This document shows positions 16,487 through 25,254 of a stretch of 46,079 bases of DNA, one piece after another. Location of the stretch: assembly GCA_947589415.1 (NCBI GenBank), contig CANQBP010000016.1:1-46079 (forward strand), read 5' to 3'. This stretch comes from an uncultured Clostridia bacterium. Its GTDB lineage: Bacteria > Bacillota > Clostridia > Oscillospirales > Acutalibacteraceae. Both the position numbers and the translations under genes were made by a program. How positions within the stretch are numbered: position 1 is the stretch's first letter; the number at the start of each line of letters is the position of its first letter. Below the pieces are notes generated by a model. The model was not told the origin of the DNA, ran no database searches, and saw nothing but the letters and a program-made list of their open reading frames with translations.

Positions 16487-17554
16487 ATGGATAATAAAAA
16501 GGAAAAAAAGTTTCATATTCCGTGGGGATTGATATTTAATATCGCAATAATTGCATTGACAATATTTCTTATAGTATATTTTATTTTTTCCGAAGGCGGA
16601 TTTATGGATCTCCTCAACAGCGGTGTCCATATAAGTTTGGCATGGCTTATTACTGCTGTTTTTGTTCATTTGTTGAATATTGCCCTTGATATGACGGTAA
16701 TATATCTTTTTACAAAACAGACAAACAGCGAATTTACCGTGTTTAACGCTCTTATTGCCTCAATGACGGGACAGTTTTTTTCCGCCATAACACCGAGCGC
16801 TTCGGGCGGTCAGCCGATGCAGATTGTTGCAATGTCGAGAATGGGCATAAAACCGTCAAACTCCACATCTACACTTATGCAGAAATTTCTTGTGTGGCAG
16901 TTTACAATGGCAGCTTACTGCATAGTTGCGGTTACCGCAAAATTTTCTTTTATTTCGCAGCAACTTAATCCTACCATGTGGGTTTTATCCATTGTCGGCT
17001 TTGCGGCTCAAGTCTTAATGATTGTCATTCTTTTGCTTGCCTCTTTCTGCAAACCCGTCACCACTAAGGTCGTAAACTTTTTTTTAAATCTTCTGGGAAA
17101 ACTTCATATCGTCCATGATGTCGAGGAAAAGAAAAAAAGTATTGAAGCAACTCTCACTTCTTTTCACGAGAGCAATAAACAGCTTAATAAAAATAAAGCC
17201 CTGCTCGTAAAAATATATGTGATCACGGCAATTCAGATGACTTCATATTTTCTTGCGCCGTACTGTATAGCCATGGCTTTCGGTATTCACTGCGATATTT
17301 TCGATATGCTCTGCGCACAAGCCTATGTCAGCATGGTTTCGAGCCTTATTCCCCTGCCCGGCGGATCGGGAGCAGCCGAATATTCATTCAGCGTATTTTT
17401 CGGAACATATTTTTCCGCACAAACAATAAAATCCGCTATTCTTCTATGGAGAACAATAACGTATTACGGAACTATTGCGGTTTCGGCCCCGTTCGCATGG
17501 CTTAGAAAAAAGAATAAACAGATAGAGTCAGATGTTAAAATTGATACCGACTGA
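16487..17554 (+). CDS. Lysylphosphatidylglycerol-synthase-like transmembrane (UPF0104) protein
   Basis: A 355-residue integral membrane protein with about eight hydrophobic segments and a charged cytoplasmic loop (about 210-245, EEKKKSIEATL). Family signs are ITPSASGGQPMQI near residue 105 and SSLIPLPGGSGAAEYSF near residue 295, both typical of the PF03706 flippase-like domain found in MprF and in glycolipid pathways. There is no lysyl-transferase domain, so it is not a full MprF. The start follows GGGAGGAATT; an in-frame codon 12 residues upstream lacks a ribosome site. It lies between glycosyltransferase genes, so a role in moving lipid-linked or envelope glycans is plausible. Confidence 0.85.
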   Translation: MDNKKEKKFHIPWGLIFNIAIIALTIFLIVYFIFSEGGFMDLLNSGVHISLAWLITAVFVHLLNIALDMTVIYLFTKQTNSEFTVFNALIASMTGQFFSAITPSASGGQPMQIVAMSRMGIKPSNSTSTLMQKFLVWQFTMAAYCIVAVTAKFSFISQQLNPTMWVLSIVGFAAQVLMIVILLLASFCKPVTTKVVNFFLNLLGKLHIVHDVEEKKKSIEATLTSFHESNKQLNKNKALLVKIYVITAIQMTSYFLAPYCIAMAFGIHCDIFDMLCAQAYVSMVSSLIPLPGGSGAAEYSFSVFFGTYFSAQTIKSAILLWRTITYYGTIAVSAPFAWLRKKNKQIESDVKIDTD

Positions 17555-17571
17555 TAAAGGAAAAATTAAAA

Positions 17572-17600
17572 TTGCCGTACATGATGCGGGCAAGTATAAT
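17572..17600 (+). promoter_or_regulatory. Promoter of the tandem glycosyltransferases
   Basis: TTGCCG, 17 bases, TATAAT. It implies a 220-base leader. Confidence 0.6.
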
Positions 17601-17825
17601 CACAAAGACATTAACGTCCTAAGCAGTTTATGTAGTGTTACACAAGGGTTAAAAGTGTGGTACACACATGATTTTCCCTACCGTTTTTAACAGTACGAAC
17701 GGACTTTGAGGAAGTTATAAAATTACGGATTTGAAGAAATAAAAATTTTGTGATGTTCTGATGTATCGCTCGCAGCAAGCACGGTAACTAAGGGGCGATA
17801 TACTCAAATAACAGGAGGTTAAATT
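17601..17825 (+). other. Long leader with hairpins before the glycosyltransferase pair
   Basis: No reading frame of note. The last hairpin joins TATCGCTC with GGGGCGATA (about 17764-17801) around a 21-base loop and ends roughly 15 bases before AGGAGG. Smaller hairpins include GTGTG/CACAC near 17657-17669 and CCGT/ACGG near 17683-17701. Placement beside the ribosome site suggests translational control; no known riboswitch consensus was recognised. Confidence 0.35.
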
Positions 17826-18767
17826 ATGTCAGAGCCTGAAATCTCAGTCATAGTCCCGATTTATAATGTAGAAAAATATCTTGATGTCTGTCTTGAGTCA
17901 ATAAGAAATCAGACCTTTACAAATTTTGAGGTTCTTATGGTTAATGACGGAACTTTGGACAATAGTGTCGAAATTGCAGAAAAATATACAAAACTTGACA
18001 GCAGGTTCAAACTTTATCATAAAAAAAACGGCGGTCTTTCAGATGCAAGAAATTATGGTCTTGAGAGAGCAAAGGGCAAATATGTGGCTTTTATTGATAG
18101 TGATGACCGCATAAGAGAACAATATCTTGAAAGTATGTATGATGCCATAATAAAATATAATGCCGATATTGCCGTATGTGATTTCTGTTTCTATTATCAA
18201 AACAGCGGAAAAATCAGAAAAAGTAATAAAAAACGTATTGACAATAATCGTGTGTATGAAAAAAATGATGCTGTAAGAGAGCTTGTGCGTGACAGACAAT
18301 TCAGATTTTATGCTTGGAACAAATTGTGGAAAATATCATTATTTAAGGATAACGATATTAAAATGCCAATAATGATATATGAGGATATGGTCGCAAGCAC
18401 AAACCTTTTCTGCCATGCAAAGAGCGTCGTTTCTGTCGATTATTGCGGGTACGTTTATACAAGAGCATTTTCAAAGTACAGAGAGGTTTCAATGTCCAAA
18501 AAGAGGATAAACGATTATATTAAAACCGTAGGCTGCATGAGAAAAATTCTCGAAGAATGCGGTCTTTATAAAACGGCAAAAAAACCTTTCTTCAGACACA
18601 AAATGCACGTATTTCTTTCCGTCCCCCTGTTGGTGATACAAGCACATAATGAACTTGAAAACGGAATTTTAAAAAATTCCTTTGCCGGAATGAAAAGGGT
18701 AATAGATTTTTCGCATATACCTGTTGATAAATTAGACGAAGTAATGGAAAACGGAGCAATATTTTAA
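17826..18767 (+). CDS. Family 2 glycosyltransferase (first of tandem pair)
   Basis: A 313-residue GT-A enzyme of the EpsH/CpsI type. The nucleotide-binding start SVIVPIYNVEKYL, the VNDGT region, NGGLSDARN and the metal-binding DSDD are all present in the first 110 residues. The C-terminal half, about 200 residues, has the YAWNKLWK and YEDM motifs common in capsule and exopolysaccharide transferases. No membrane helix is evident. AGGAGG lies 7-8 bases before the ATG. The next gene is a close paralogue 13 bases downstream, so the two form an operon made by duplication. Confidence 0.9.
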   Translation: MSEPEISVIVPIYNVEKYLDVCLESIRNQTFTNFEVLMVNDGTLDNSVEIAEKYTKLDSRFKLYHKKNGGLSDARNYGLERAKGKYVAFIDSDDRIREQYLESMYDAIIKYNADIAVCDFCFYYQNSGKIRKSNKKRIDNNRVYEKNDAVRELVRDRQFRFYAWNKLWKISLFKDNDIKMPIMIYEDMVASTNLFCHAKSVVSVDYCGYVYTRAFSKYREVSMSKKRINDYIKTVGCMRKILEECGLYKTAKKPFFRHKMHVFLSVPLLVIQAHNELENGILKNSFAGMKRVIDFSHIPVDKLDEVMENGAIF

Positions 18768-18780
18768 TTGGAGTGATTTC

Positions 18781-19743
18781 ATGGGTGAACCAAAAGTGTC
18801 AGTAATAGTGCCCATATACAATGTAGAGAAATATCTTGACAGATGTCTGCGATCATTAAAAGAACAGTCCTACAAAGATTTTGAGGCTCTTCTTATCAAT
18901 GACGGCACACCTGACGGAAGTATGAAAATTGCAGAAAAATATGCCGACAGCGACAGCCGTTTCCGTATTTTTAACAAAACAAACGGCGGTCTTTCAGATG
19001 CAAGAAATTACGGAATAGAACGTGCGAGAGGAGAATTTCTTGTTTTTGTTGACAGTGACGATTATCTGCATGAGGATTATCTGAAAACGATGTATGAAGA
19101 TTGCATTAACAATAATGCGGATATGGCGTATTGCAGATTTAAACACACGGGTGATAAAACAGGGATTAAAATTCCCTCTTTAAACCCCAAAAAAGCGGTT
19201 ATAGACAGAGATAAAGCCCTTGATATGCTTATAAGGGATAAACGAATGCATAGTTATGCTTGGAATAAGATGTACAGACGCTGCCTGTTTACCGATAATG
19301 CTATCAGATATCCCATAATGTATTTTGAGGACGTTGCAACAAGTGCAAGACTTCTTTTTCACGCAAATAAAATTGCCGTAACGGATAAATATTTGTATTT
19401 TTACGTAAGACGTACGGGAAGTATAATGTCTACAATGAACAGTAAAAAAATAGAACACCTTCTCCTCTCTATACTTATCACAAGAAATTATATAGAACTT
19501 CACGGAGAGTATGATAAATACAAAGATTCCGTGAAAGCTGTTGCCCGTAAAATGAGATTTATAAATATTTATTCCATAATAAGGCAGCACATTATCTGCT
19601 TCAACTTCAAGGGTATGAAAACTAACCTCCGCACCAATAAAAGACTTTATAATTACATAATTTCCGATGATTATAAACCCGTGGAGGGTTATCCGGAGCT
19701 GCCTTACAATATTATCCAGCCCGAAAGAAAAACAAAAAAATAA
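18781..19743 (+). CDS. Family 2 glycosyltransferase (second of tandem pair)
   Basis: A 320-residue GT-A enzyme paralogous to the gene before it. It shares the opening SVIVPIYNVEKYLD, NGGLSDARNYG(I/L)ERA(R/K)G and DSDD, as well as YAWNKMYRR and YFEDVATSARL later. The C-terminal 70 residues have diverged, which suggests a different acceptor. The ATG follows TTGGAGTG. The two enzymes could add successive sugars of one polymer, perhaps the one started by the 9.3 kb transferase, but they are 8 kb away from it. Confidence 0.9.
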   Translation: MGEPKVSVIVPIYNVEKYLDRCLRSLKEQSYKDFEALLINDGTPDGSMKIAEKYADSDSRFRIFNKTNGGLSDARNYGIERARGEFLVFVDSDDYLHEDYLKTMYEDCINNNADMAYCRFKHTGDKTGIKIPSLNPKKAVIDRDKALDMLIRDKRMHSYAWNKMYRRCLFTDNAIRYPIMYFEDVATSARLLFHANKIAVTDKYLYFYVRRTGSIMSTMNSKKIEHLLLSILITRNYIELHGEYDKYKDSVKAVARKMRFINIYSIIRQHIICFNFKGMKTNLRTNKRLYNYIISDDYKPVEGYPELPYNIIQPERKTKK

Positions 19744-19826
19744 CCTGATGTCATTATCGGCATTGTATTTTTACTGTTTGCTTTCATTTCCTGCCACACA
19801 AAATACTCTAAAAATATAAAAAGTTA

Positions 19827-19862
19827 CAGTTAATATACCGTTGGTTATCCGTATATTAACTG
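19827..19862. repeat. Perfect 12-bp inverted repeat
   Basis: CAGTTAATATAC and GTATATTAACTG flank a 12-base spacer. It lacks a T-run, so it is not a simple terminator. It lies 84 bases after the second glycosyltransferase. Confidence 0.7.
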
Positions 19863-19868
19863 CGTGAT

Positions 19869-19897
19869 ACGGGTTATCCCCCGTTTTATGTCTTTTT
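19869..19897 (+). terminator. Weak terminator after the glycosyltransferase pair
   Basis: ACGGG (19869-19873) pairs with CCCGT (19880-19884), followed by T-rich sequence (TTTATGTCTTTTT). Confidence 0.4.
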
Positions 19898-19909
19898 GTC
19901 TTACCGTAT

Positions 19910-19950
19910 AAAAAGGAGACTGCTGCACAACCGCAACAGCCTCCTTTTTT
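19910..19950. terminator. Bidirectional terminator between convergent genes
   Basis: AAAAAGGAG plus CTGCTG pairs with CAACAG plus CTCCTTTTTT, giving A- and T-runs on both sides. It serves the glycosyltransferases and the Na/Pi cotransporter. Confidence 0.85.
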
Positions 19951-19997
19951 GTGTCATCACAAGGTATATGTCAAACATAAGTCCCCCGAAACGGCTG

Positions 19998-21668
19998 CTA
20001 ATTCACCGCCGCCGTTACACCGGACGACTTCTTATTATTCTTAGTTAATGTTGAAAATGCGATGTTTATACTATGATCGGCTATTCTCTCCAAATTTGTC
20101 AAAAGCTCCATAAACAATGTACCTACTGTTGCATTACATTTTCCCGTACTTAGTCTTTCGATATGGTTTTCCTTATATTCAGCCGTTTTATCATCTATCT
20201 CCTGTTCAATGCTGCTTACCATATCTGCGGCTTTGCTGTCAAAATATTGTGCCTTAAACATCTCCAATGACCTATCAAGAATACTATCCACCAAATCCTG
20301 CATCTTATTGGCTTCTTCAAGTGCCGTATCACTGAACGTTTCACCTTTTCTTATGATATTTTGTGCAAGCTCACATATGTTTTCGGCATGATCGCCTATT
20401 CTTTCCATATCACTTACAACATGATAATAAGAACCTATTTTTACACGATCACCGTCCTCAAGGTTAAGTCCGTTTATCTTGACAAGATAATTTGTTATCG
20501 CCATATTCAGATAATCAATTACCTCCTCATTTTCTTCAACCTCGGATATAAGTTTCTCATCTTGATTTATAAATGCCTGCATTGATTTTGTAAAGTTTTT
20601 CCTTGCAAGCATGCCCATTCTTTCAATCTCTTTCGTAATTTGTGATACGGCGAACGGAGGAGTTTTAAGCATACGCTCATCAACATATTTGAGTCTGCTT
20701 GCCTCCTTAGCATTTTCATCTTCACCCGGTATGACGATACACGCCAACTTTACTATTACTCCCTCAAGCGGAAGCATGACAAGTGTTGCTACAATACTCG
20801 ATATGATATGCGCAAGCGATATCTGAAAAGCGACTATCCCCGTAAGGGATTCGATAAAGCTGTTAAACGGCGTAAACATTGAAAGCAGCGCAAACAGTAT
20901 TGCTCCCAATGATGTAAATACAACATAGGATATTGCGGTTCGCTTAGCTGCCTTTGTAGCACCGAGAGAAGAAATGACCGCCGTTACACACGCACCTATG
21001 TGAATACCATACACCATATATACCGCATTGGGCAGCATCAACGCACCCGCCGCACCCAAAGCCTGCAATACTCCGACAGCAGCCGAAGAACTTTGTATTA
21101 TTGCTGCGAATACTATACCGAAAATTATGCCTACAATCGGATTGCTGACCGAGGTGATAATATGTGAAAAAGCCTCCGACGATGCAAGCGGCTTGAGGTT
21201 TCCGCTCATCGTTGTCATTCCGAAAAACAAAATTCCGAAGCCTGCTATTATCTGACCGATATATTTTGTGTTATTCTTCTTACTGAGAACAACCATAAAT
21301 GCACCTATAAATATCGCAAGGGGTGCATAATCCGCTATTTGAATTGAAAGGAGAACGCTTGTTACCGTTGTACCTATGGTAGCTCCCATAATAACGCCCA
21401 TTGCCTGACTGATATTCATTATCGAGGCATTTACAAATCCGACACACATAACCGATACGGCTGTCGAGCTTTGTATAATTGCGGTCACTATAATTCCCAC
21501 CAAAGCACCGAGAAAGCGGTTAGTCGTGAGCTTTTCGAGAAGTGTGCGCAGATTTGAACCTGCTGCAAGCTCCAGTCCCTCTCCCATCAGCTTCATTCCG
21601 TATAGAAACAGTCCCAATCCTCCGAGTGCAAGAATAATCTGCATCATTATTTCCTGATTGAAGGTCAT
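19998..21668 (-). CDS. Na/Pi cotransporter family protein with PhoU-like C-terminus
   Basis: A 556-residue protein. Residues about 1-320 form the NptA-type membrane domain with two inverted repeats, each marked by a QSS motif (IIQSSTAVSVM and IIQSSSAAVGV). Residues about 340-545 form a PhoU-like helical domain. It is expected to import phosphate with sodium; the PhoU part probably senses or limits the flux. The ATG at 21668 follows GGAGG by 8 bases. Open codons continue 38 residues upstream, but they lie in the structured leader and have no better start. Confidence 0.9.
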   Translation of the reverse strand: MTFNQEIMMQIILALGGLGLFLYGMKLMGEGLELAAGSNLRTLLEKLTTNRFLGALVGIIVTAIIQSSTAVSVMCVGFVNASIMNISQAMGVIMGATIGTTVTSVLLSIQIADYAPLAIFIGAFMVVLSKKNNTKYIGQIIAGFGILFFGMTTMSGNLKPLASSEAFSHIITSVSNPIVGIIFGIVFAAIIQSSSAAVGVLQALGAAGALMLPNAVYMVYGIHIGACVTAVISSLGATKAAKRTAISYVVFTSLGAILFALLSMFTPFNSFIESLTGIVAFQISLAHIISSIVATLVMLPLEGVIVKLACIVIPGEDENAKEASRLKYVDERMLKTPPFAVSQITKEIERMGMLARKNFTKSMQAFINQDEKLISEVEENEEVIDYLNMAITNYLVKINGLNLEDGDRVKIGSYYHVVSDMERIGDHAENICELAQNIIRKGETFSDTALEEANKMQDLVDSILDRSLEMFKAQYFDSKAADMVSSIEQEIDDKTAEYKENHIERLSTGKCNATVGTLFMELLTNLERIADHSINIAFSTLTKNNKKSSGVTAAVN

Positions 21669-21885
21669 ACTCAAGTCCTCCGTTTTTCTGTTCTTATCAT
21701 AACCGCAAAAAGATGTACCCCAAACTTCCGAGCCGACGGTAAACATCAATAGCTGAGTGAACGGCAACCTTCCCCCAATCACTCAATCAGCCTGAACACA
21801 AGCCTCCGGATCTTAATAAGCATATTTTAATCATTTTTATCCTAACACTTCAATGATATTACAACATACGACATTTAATATTCTT
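21669..21885 (-). promoter_or_regulatory. Long structured leader of the Na/Pi cotransporter
   Basis: This 217-base region is part of a 305-base gap and is more GC-rich than its surroundings. On the minus strand TGAGTGA pairs with TCACTCA (plus 21755-21761 and 21780-21786), and this helix can extend with GCTG/CAGC. Downstream GATGT pairs with ACATC around a CCG/CGG hairpin (21711-21746). The arrangement ends about 40 bases before the Shine-Dalgarno. I could not match it to a known riboswitch. An alternative reading is a 38-codon N-terminal extension of the transporter. Confidence 0.4.
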
Positions 21886-21892
21886 TAAAGGA

Positions 21893-21920
21893 ATTATATT
21901 TTTTTCTATCTTTATTACAA
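21893..21920 (-). promoter_or_regulatory. Candidate promoter of the Na/Pi cotransporter
   Basis: On the minus strand: TTGTAA, 16 bases, TATAAT. An 8-bp palindrome (CATATGAT/ATCATATG, 21932-21957) lies just upstream of it. Confidence 0.55.
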
Positions 21921-21973
21921 AATCGTTTATCCATATGATTTATTTTTATATCATATGCAGAATATTACTTAAA

Positions 21974-23719
21974 TTACTTATCACTCCGCACAAATGGCAT
22001 TACATAAAGAGTAGTCTGGTTTACATATATCACCATTCCCGGTTTAGCACCTCTCGGTTTGCTTACATATCTTACCTTTGTATAGTCCACCGGCACTTTT
22101 CCCGCATCTCTTGCCTTACTGTGATAAGCGGCAAGCTGTGCCGCATAAATCAATGTGTCGTCATCAGGCTCTTTTCCGTCCGTAACGATTATTGTATGTG
22201 AACCGGGTATATCCTTAACATGAAGCCATATATCATTTTTATCGGATTTTTTAAGCGTGAGCATATCATTTTGCTTATTATTTCTCCCGACAAGTATCTT
22301 AAAACCGTTTGGTGAAATAAACTCAAGCGGCGGAAGAGGTTTTTCGCTCTTTTGTTTCTTGCCCTTTACTTTTATATACCCCTCCTCTGTAAGCTCCTGA
22401 CGTATTTCGTCAAGCTCTCTGACACTTTCCGCCCTGCTAAGACTGTCGGATACCGATGATACATAATCCAATTCGGTTTCCGCTTGTTTTATCTGTACAC
22501 GCAGCACCTGTTCTGCGGTTTTTGCCTTTTGGTAACTCTTATAATACTTTTGCGCATTAGCTGACGGAGAAATTGACGGGTCAAGTTTTATTTTTATTTT
22601 AGACATATTTTCATCATAGAAGTTTTCAACTTCACATTCCGACGATCCTTTTTCTATTCTGTATAAATTAGCCTGCAGCAGATCCCCGCATATCCTCAAC
22701 TGCTCTCTGTCGGCGCAGGATTTGAGTTCATCATTTTGTATATATATCTTTTTTATAAGCCTTGTCGCCGTATTCGATAAGAGCCTTGTGAGATCCTCTG
22801 ATTTTGCTCTTATTGCCGACATATTATCTCTTTTGGAATAATATATATCAAGAAGATCACTGAAAGTGTCACTTTCCTGCTTAGATCTTCCGGAACCGTA
22901 CTGCTGTATATGTTCAAAGGTAAAGTCGATCGGCTTGTTGTTTCCGTCTGTTATAATACACGGTACACCCGAACATTCCCTTGCAGCATTGATATTTTTT
23001 TTCAAAAAATATGACAAGCGTGTCCTTTGTTCTTCGTTTATACTATTTGTGTATATATCTTCCCCTCTGCCCGTGAGGTATTCAAGTTCCCTGCATATTA
23101 TAGGTGAAACACCCTGTATAATTGAAAGAAGTGCCTTTGAAAGCGGCTGTACTCCGGGAAGACTTTCCACTGCCTTTATAATCTCCTCGGCATCCGTGTC
23201 AAGCATACAAAGTTTTATCTGTTTCGGCGGCATTTCGTATTTTATACCGGGAAGAATAAGACGCTGCGATGACATAGAGGCATCAACACGCTTAACAGCA
23301 TCAATTATTATACCGTTCTCATCAATAAATACTATATTACTGTACTGACCCATTATTTCAACCGCAAGTTTCAGCGTAATAATATCACCAAGCTCATTAA
23401 CCGCCTCAAACTCAAACATGATTATTCTCTCAAGTCCCGGTTGGCTTACGGATTTTAACTTTGCTCCGCCAAGCCTTTTTCGAAGCAGCATACAAAGCAT
23501 TGGCGGGACTTTCGGATTTTCCGGAGAAGTCGTTGTTATATTTATCCTCGGTGCGTCTGCTCTTGCGGAAATCAGCAGTTTACTGCTGCCCTCTCTCGAA
23601 CGCATTGTGAATATCAAGCGATCCTTTGCAGGCTGATAAATTTTATCTATTCTGCTTCCGATCAGAGTTCTTTCAAGCTCCTTTTTTATATGTCTTAAAA
23701 ATACACCGTCAAGTGCCAT
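21974..23719 (-). CDS. rqcH: Ribosome quality-control protein RqcH (NFACT / fibronectin-binding-like)
   Basis: A 581-residue NEMF-family protein. It binds stalled 50S subunits carrying peptidyl-tRNA and recruits tRNA-Ala so that a C-terminal alanine tail marks the peptide for decay. The NFACT-N domain opens with ALDGVFLRHIKKEL and contains PPMLCMLLRKRL and the EIMGQYSNIV segment. A coiled coil (about 380-440) follows, then the NFACT-R domain with GRNNKQNDMLTL, DIWLHVKDIPGSH and YTKVRYVSKPRGAKPGMV. The second of two adjacent ATGs is preferred because GGGGG lies 6 bases from it. It is 33 bases downstream of the Nif3-like gene, likely in one operon with trmK. Confidence 0.93.
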   Translation of the reverse strand: MALDGVFLRHIKKELERTLIGSRIDKIYQPAKDRLIFTMRSREGSSKLLISARADAPRINITTTSPENPKVPPMLCMLLRKRLGGAKLKSVSQPGLERIIMFEFEAVNELGDIITLKLAVEIMGQYSNIVFIDENGIIIDAVKRVDASMSSQRLILPGIKYEMPPKQIKLCMLDTDAEEIIKAVESLPGVQPLSKALLSIIQGVSPIICRELEYLTGRGEDIYTNSINEEQRTRLSYFLKKNINAARECSGVPCIITDGNNKPIDFTFEHIQQYGSGRSKQESDTFSDLLDIYYSKRDNMSAIRAKSEDLTRLLSNTATRLIKKIYIQNDELKSCADREQLRICGDLLQANLYRIEKGSSECEVENFYDENMSKIKIKLDPSISPSANAQKYYKSYQKAKTAEQVLRVQIKQAETELDYVSSVSDSLSRAESVRELDEIRQELTEEGYIKVKGKKQKSEKPLPPLEFISPNGFKILVGRNNKQNDMLTLKKSDKNDIWLHVKDIPGSHTIIVTDGKEPDDDTLIYAAQLAAYHSKARDAGKVPVDYTKVRYVSKPRGAKPGMVIYVNQTTLYVMPFVRSDK

Positions 23720-23752
23720 CATATACCCCCAAAAATCTGTCTTTGAACTTAA

Positions 23753-24505
23753 TTAAATATACATCATAACATCCGTATCACGTTTTGCCTGTTTGAAAAC
23801 GGTATTTCGGAATTTTTCGCTTAATATCCGAACGAACCTCGGTATTATAATATCCTCCGAACGGAAATGACCTATATCAAACACGGATATATTGTTTTCA
23901 TATGCAAAAAGTATTTCATGATGCTTGATTTCACCTGTAACAAAAGCATCTGCACCCGCAGACACGGCGTCAAAAATATTACTTCCTCCCGCCCCGCATG
24001 ATACACAAATTTTTTTTATCGATCCCGTTCTTTCGCAGTATCGCAGTCCGTTACATAATAGTGACGATTTGATCCTATATGCAAATTCCCTGCAGTCGGT
24101 TTCCTTTTCAAGTTCCCCAAACAGCAGACATTCCGAATTTGTCTTGTTTTCCGATATGACTCCTAAGGCTTCGGCAAGCGTATTATTCACTCCGATATCG
24201 GCAATATCGAGATTTGTATGTGCGGATATCACCGTAATATCGTTTTGCACAACAAGATAAGGAACGCTAAACTTTTCTATTTTTTTGAGCGGATTAAATA
24301 TTATCGGGTGGTGACTTACTATTATTTTCGCCCCCTCTTTTACCGCTTCCTCTACTACTTCAGTCGTAACATCAAGTGCAAGCAATACTTTTTCCGATGT
24401 ACAATCCGCACTCCCTATAAGCAATCCCGCATTGTCAAAACTCATAGCCGTATCAAACGGAGCAATCTCATTTATGTAATTAAATATTTCCCCTGCCGTT
24501 ATCAT
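23753..24505 (-). CDS. Nif3-like dinuclear metal-centre protein (YqfO/YbgI family)
   Basis: A 250-residue Nif3-like protein. The metal-site motifs are present: SFDNAGLLIG near residue 20, VSHHPIIFNPLKK near residue 64, AHTNLDIADIGVN near residue 95, and FVTGEIKHHE and DIGHFRSE in the C-terminal half. Its function is unsettled, although GTP cyclohydrolase I type 2 is often written for it. The short form lacks the PII-like insert of B. subtilis YqfO. GGGAGG lies 7 bases before ATG 24505; an ATG two codons earlier overlaps the trmK stop as ATGA. The trmK-Nif3 pairing is conserved in Firmicutes. Confidence 0.9.
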   Translation of the reverse strand: MITAGEIFNYINEIAPFDTAMSFDNAGLLIGSADCTSEKVLLALDVTTEVVEEAVKEGAKIIVSHHPIIFNPLKKIEKFSVPYLVVQNDITVISAHTNLDIADIGVNNTLAEALGVISENKTNSECLLFGELEKETDCREFAYRIKSSLLCNGLRYCERTGSIKKICVSCGAGGSNIFDAVSAGADAFVTGEIKHHEILFAYENNISVFDIGHFRSEDIIIPRFVRILSEKFRNTVFKQAKRDTDVMMYI

Positions 24506-24507
24506 TT

Positions 24508-25188
24508 TCATTCCTCCCTATCAATAATTTCCGTAAGCTCCGATATTAGTTTTTCCGCAGCATTATATTCCTCTGTCCCTTTTTCGTATCCCATCAGCTT
24601 TTTTTTAAGTTTTTCGTTTACAACATAAATATAACGTTTTGCTTCATCGGAGCTGTCACTGTCAAGTGTACCTATATATTTGAATTTCATCGGACACTGC
24701 CTTATTATTCCGTCATACGACACAAGCATTACGCTGTATGTCTTGCCAAAGGATATGCAGGCTTTTTCTTCTTTTATCCTAAAACCGCTGCCGCACAAAT
24801 ATTCACGCAGGCTTTCCGCTCTCGTCATAGGCTGAAGTATAAGATTTTTATCGGGATCTCTCAGCCAAGAAGTTCTGTCAATAATTTTTATCATAAGCTC
24901 CCCGCCCATTCCTGCCATTACCGTATCATCGGCTTCATCTGCACTTATCTTATCAAGACCGTCCGACAAAACGAGCTTGAGCTTTCCGTTTAATCCGTAC
25001 CTCTCCGTATTTACCCTTGCCCTGCAAAGCGGGCCGCTTCTTACGTCAGAAGCAACAGCACACTTGATTTTTTTATTAAGCAAAAGCCATATCGGTAAAT
25101 ATCCGTGATCCGTACCTATATCCGCAACCGATACCCCTTCCCGCACAAATGATGCACATAGCGATAATCTTTGATCAAGGCTGAACAT
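24508..25188 (-). CDS. trmK: tRNA (adenine-22-N1)-methyltransferase TrmK
   Basis: A 226-residue SAM-dependent methyltransferase that makes m1A22 in bacterial tRNA. It opens with LDQRLSLCASFV; the SAM site is VADIGTDHGYLP, with ASDV at the end of strand 2 and the catalytic-loop sequence VMAGMGGELM. LILQPMTRAESLR follows, also typical of the family. The C-terminal coiled coil (KLKKKLMGYEKGTEEYNAAEKL) is complete. The ATG at 25188 was chosen because GAGGGG sits 8 bases upstream; a GTG three codons earlier is too close. It is coupled to the Nif3-like gene. Confidence 0.92.
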   Translation of the reverse strand: MFSLDQRLSLCASFVREGVSVADIGTDHGYLPIWLLLNKKIKCAVASDVRSGPLCRARVNTERYGLNGKLKLVLSDGLDKISADEADDTVMAGMGGELMIKIIDRTSWLRDPDKNLILQPMTRAESLREYLCGSGFRIKEEKACISFGKTYSVMLVSYDGIIRQCPMKFKYIGTLDSDSSDEAKRYIYVVNEKLKKKLMGYEKGTEEYNAAEKLISELTEIIDREE

Positions 25189-25211
25189 AAACCACACCCC
25201 TCAACACACAT

Positions 25212-25239
25212 AGAGCCGCAAGGATCACCCTGCGGCTCT
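25212..25239. terminator. Strong hairpin between DUF1858 gene and trmK
   Basis: AGAGCCGCA (25212-25220) pairs perfectly with TGCGGCTCT (25231-25239), with AGG/CCT continuing inside. There is no T-run on either side, so it may be an attenuator or RNA-stability hairpin rather than a full terminator. Confidence 0.55.
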
Positions 25240-25254
25240 TGAGATAGCGCAAAA

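Noticed and set aside
21669-21782. A 38-codon N-terminal extension of the Na/Pi cotransporter
   Set aside because: GGAGG is placed correctly for the ATG at 21668, the first membrane helix begins right after it, and the upstream part forms hairpins typical of a leader.
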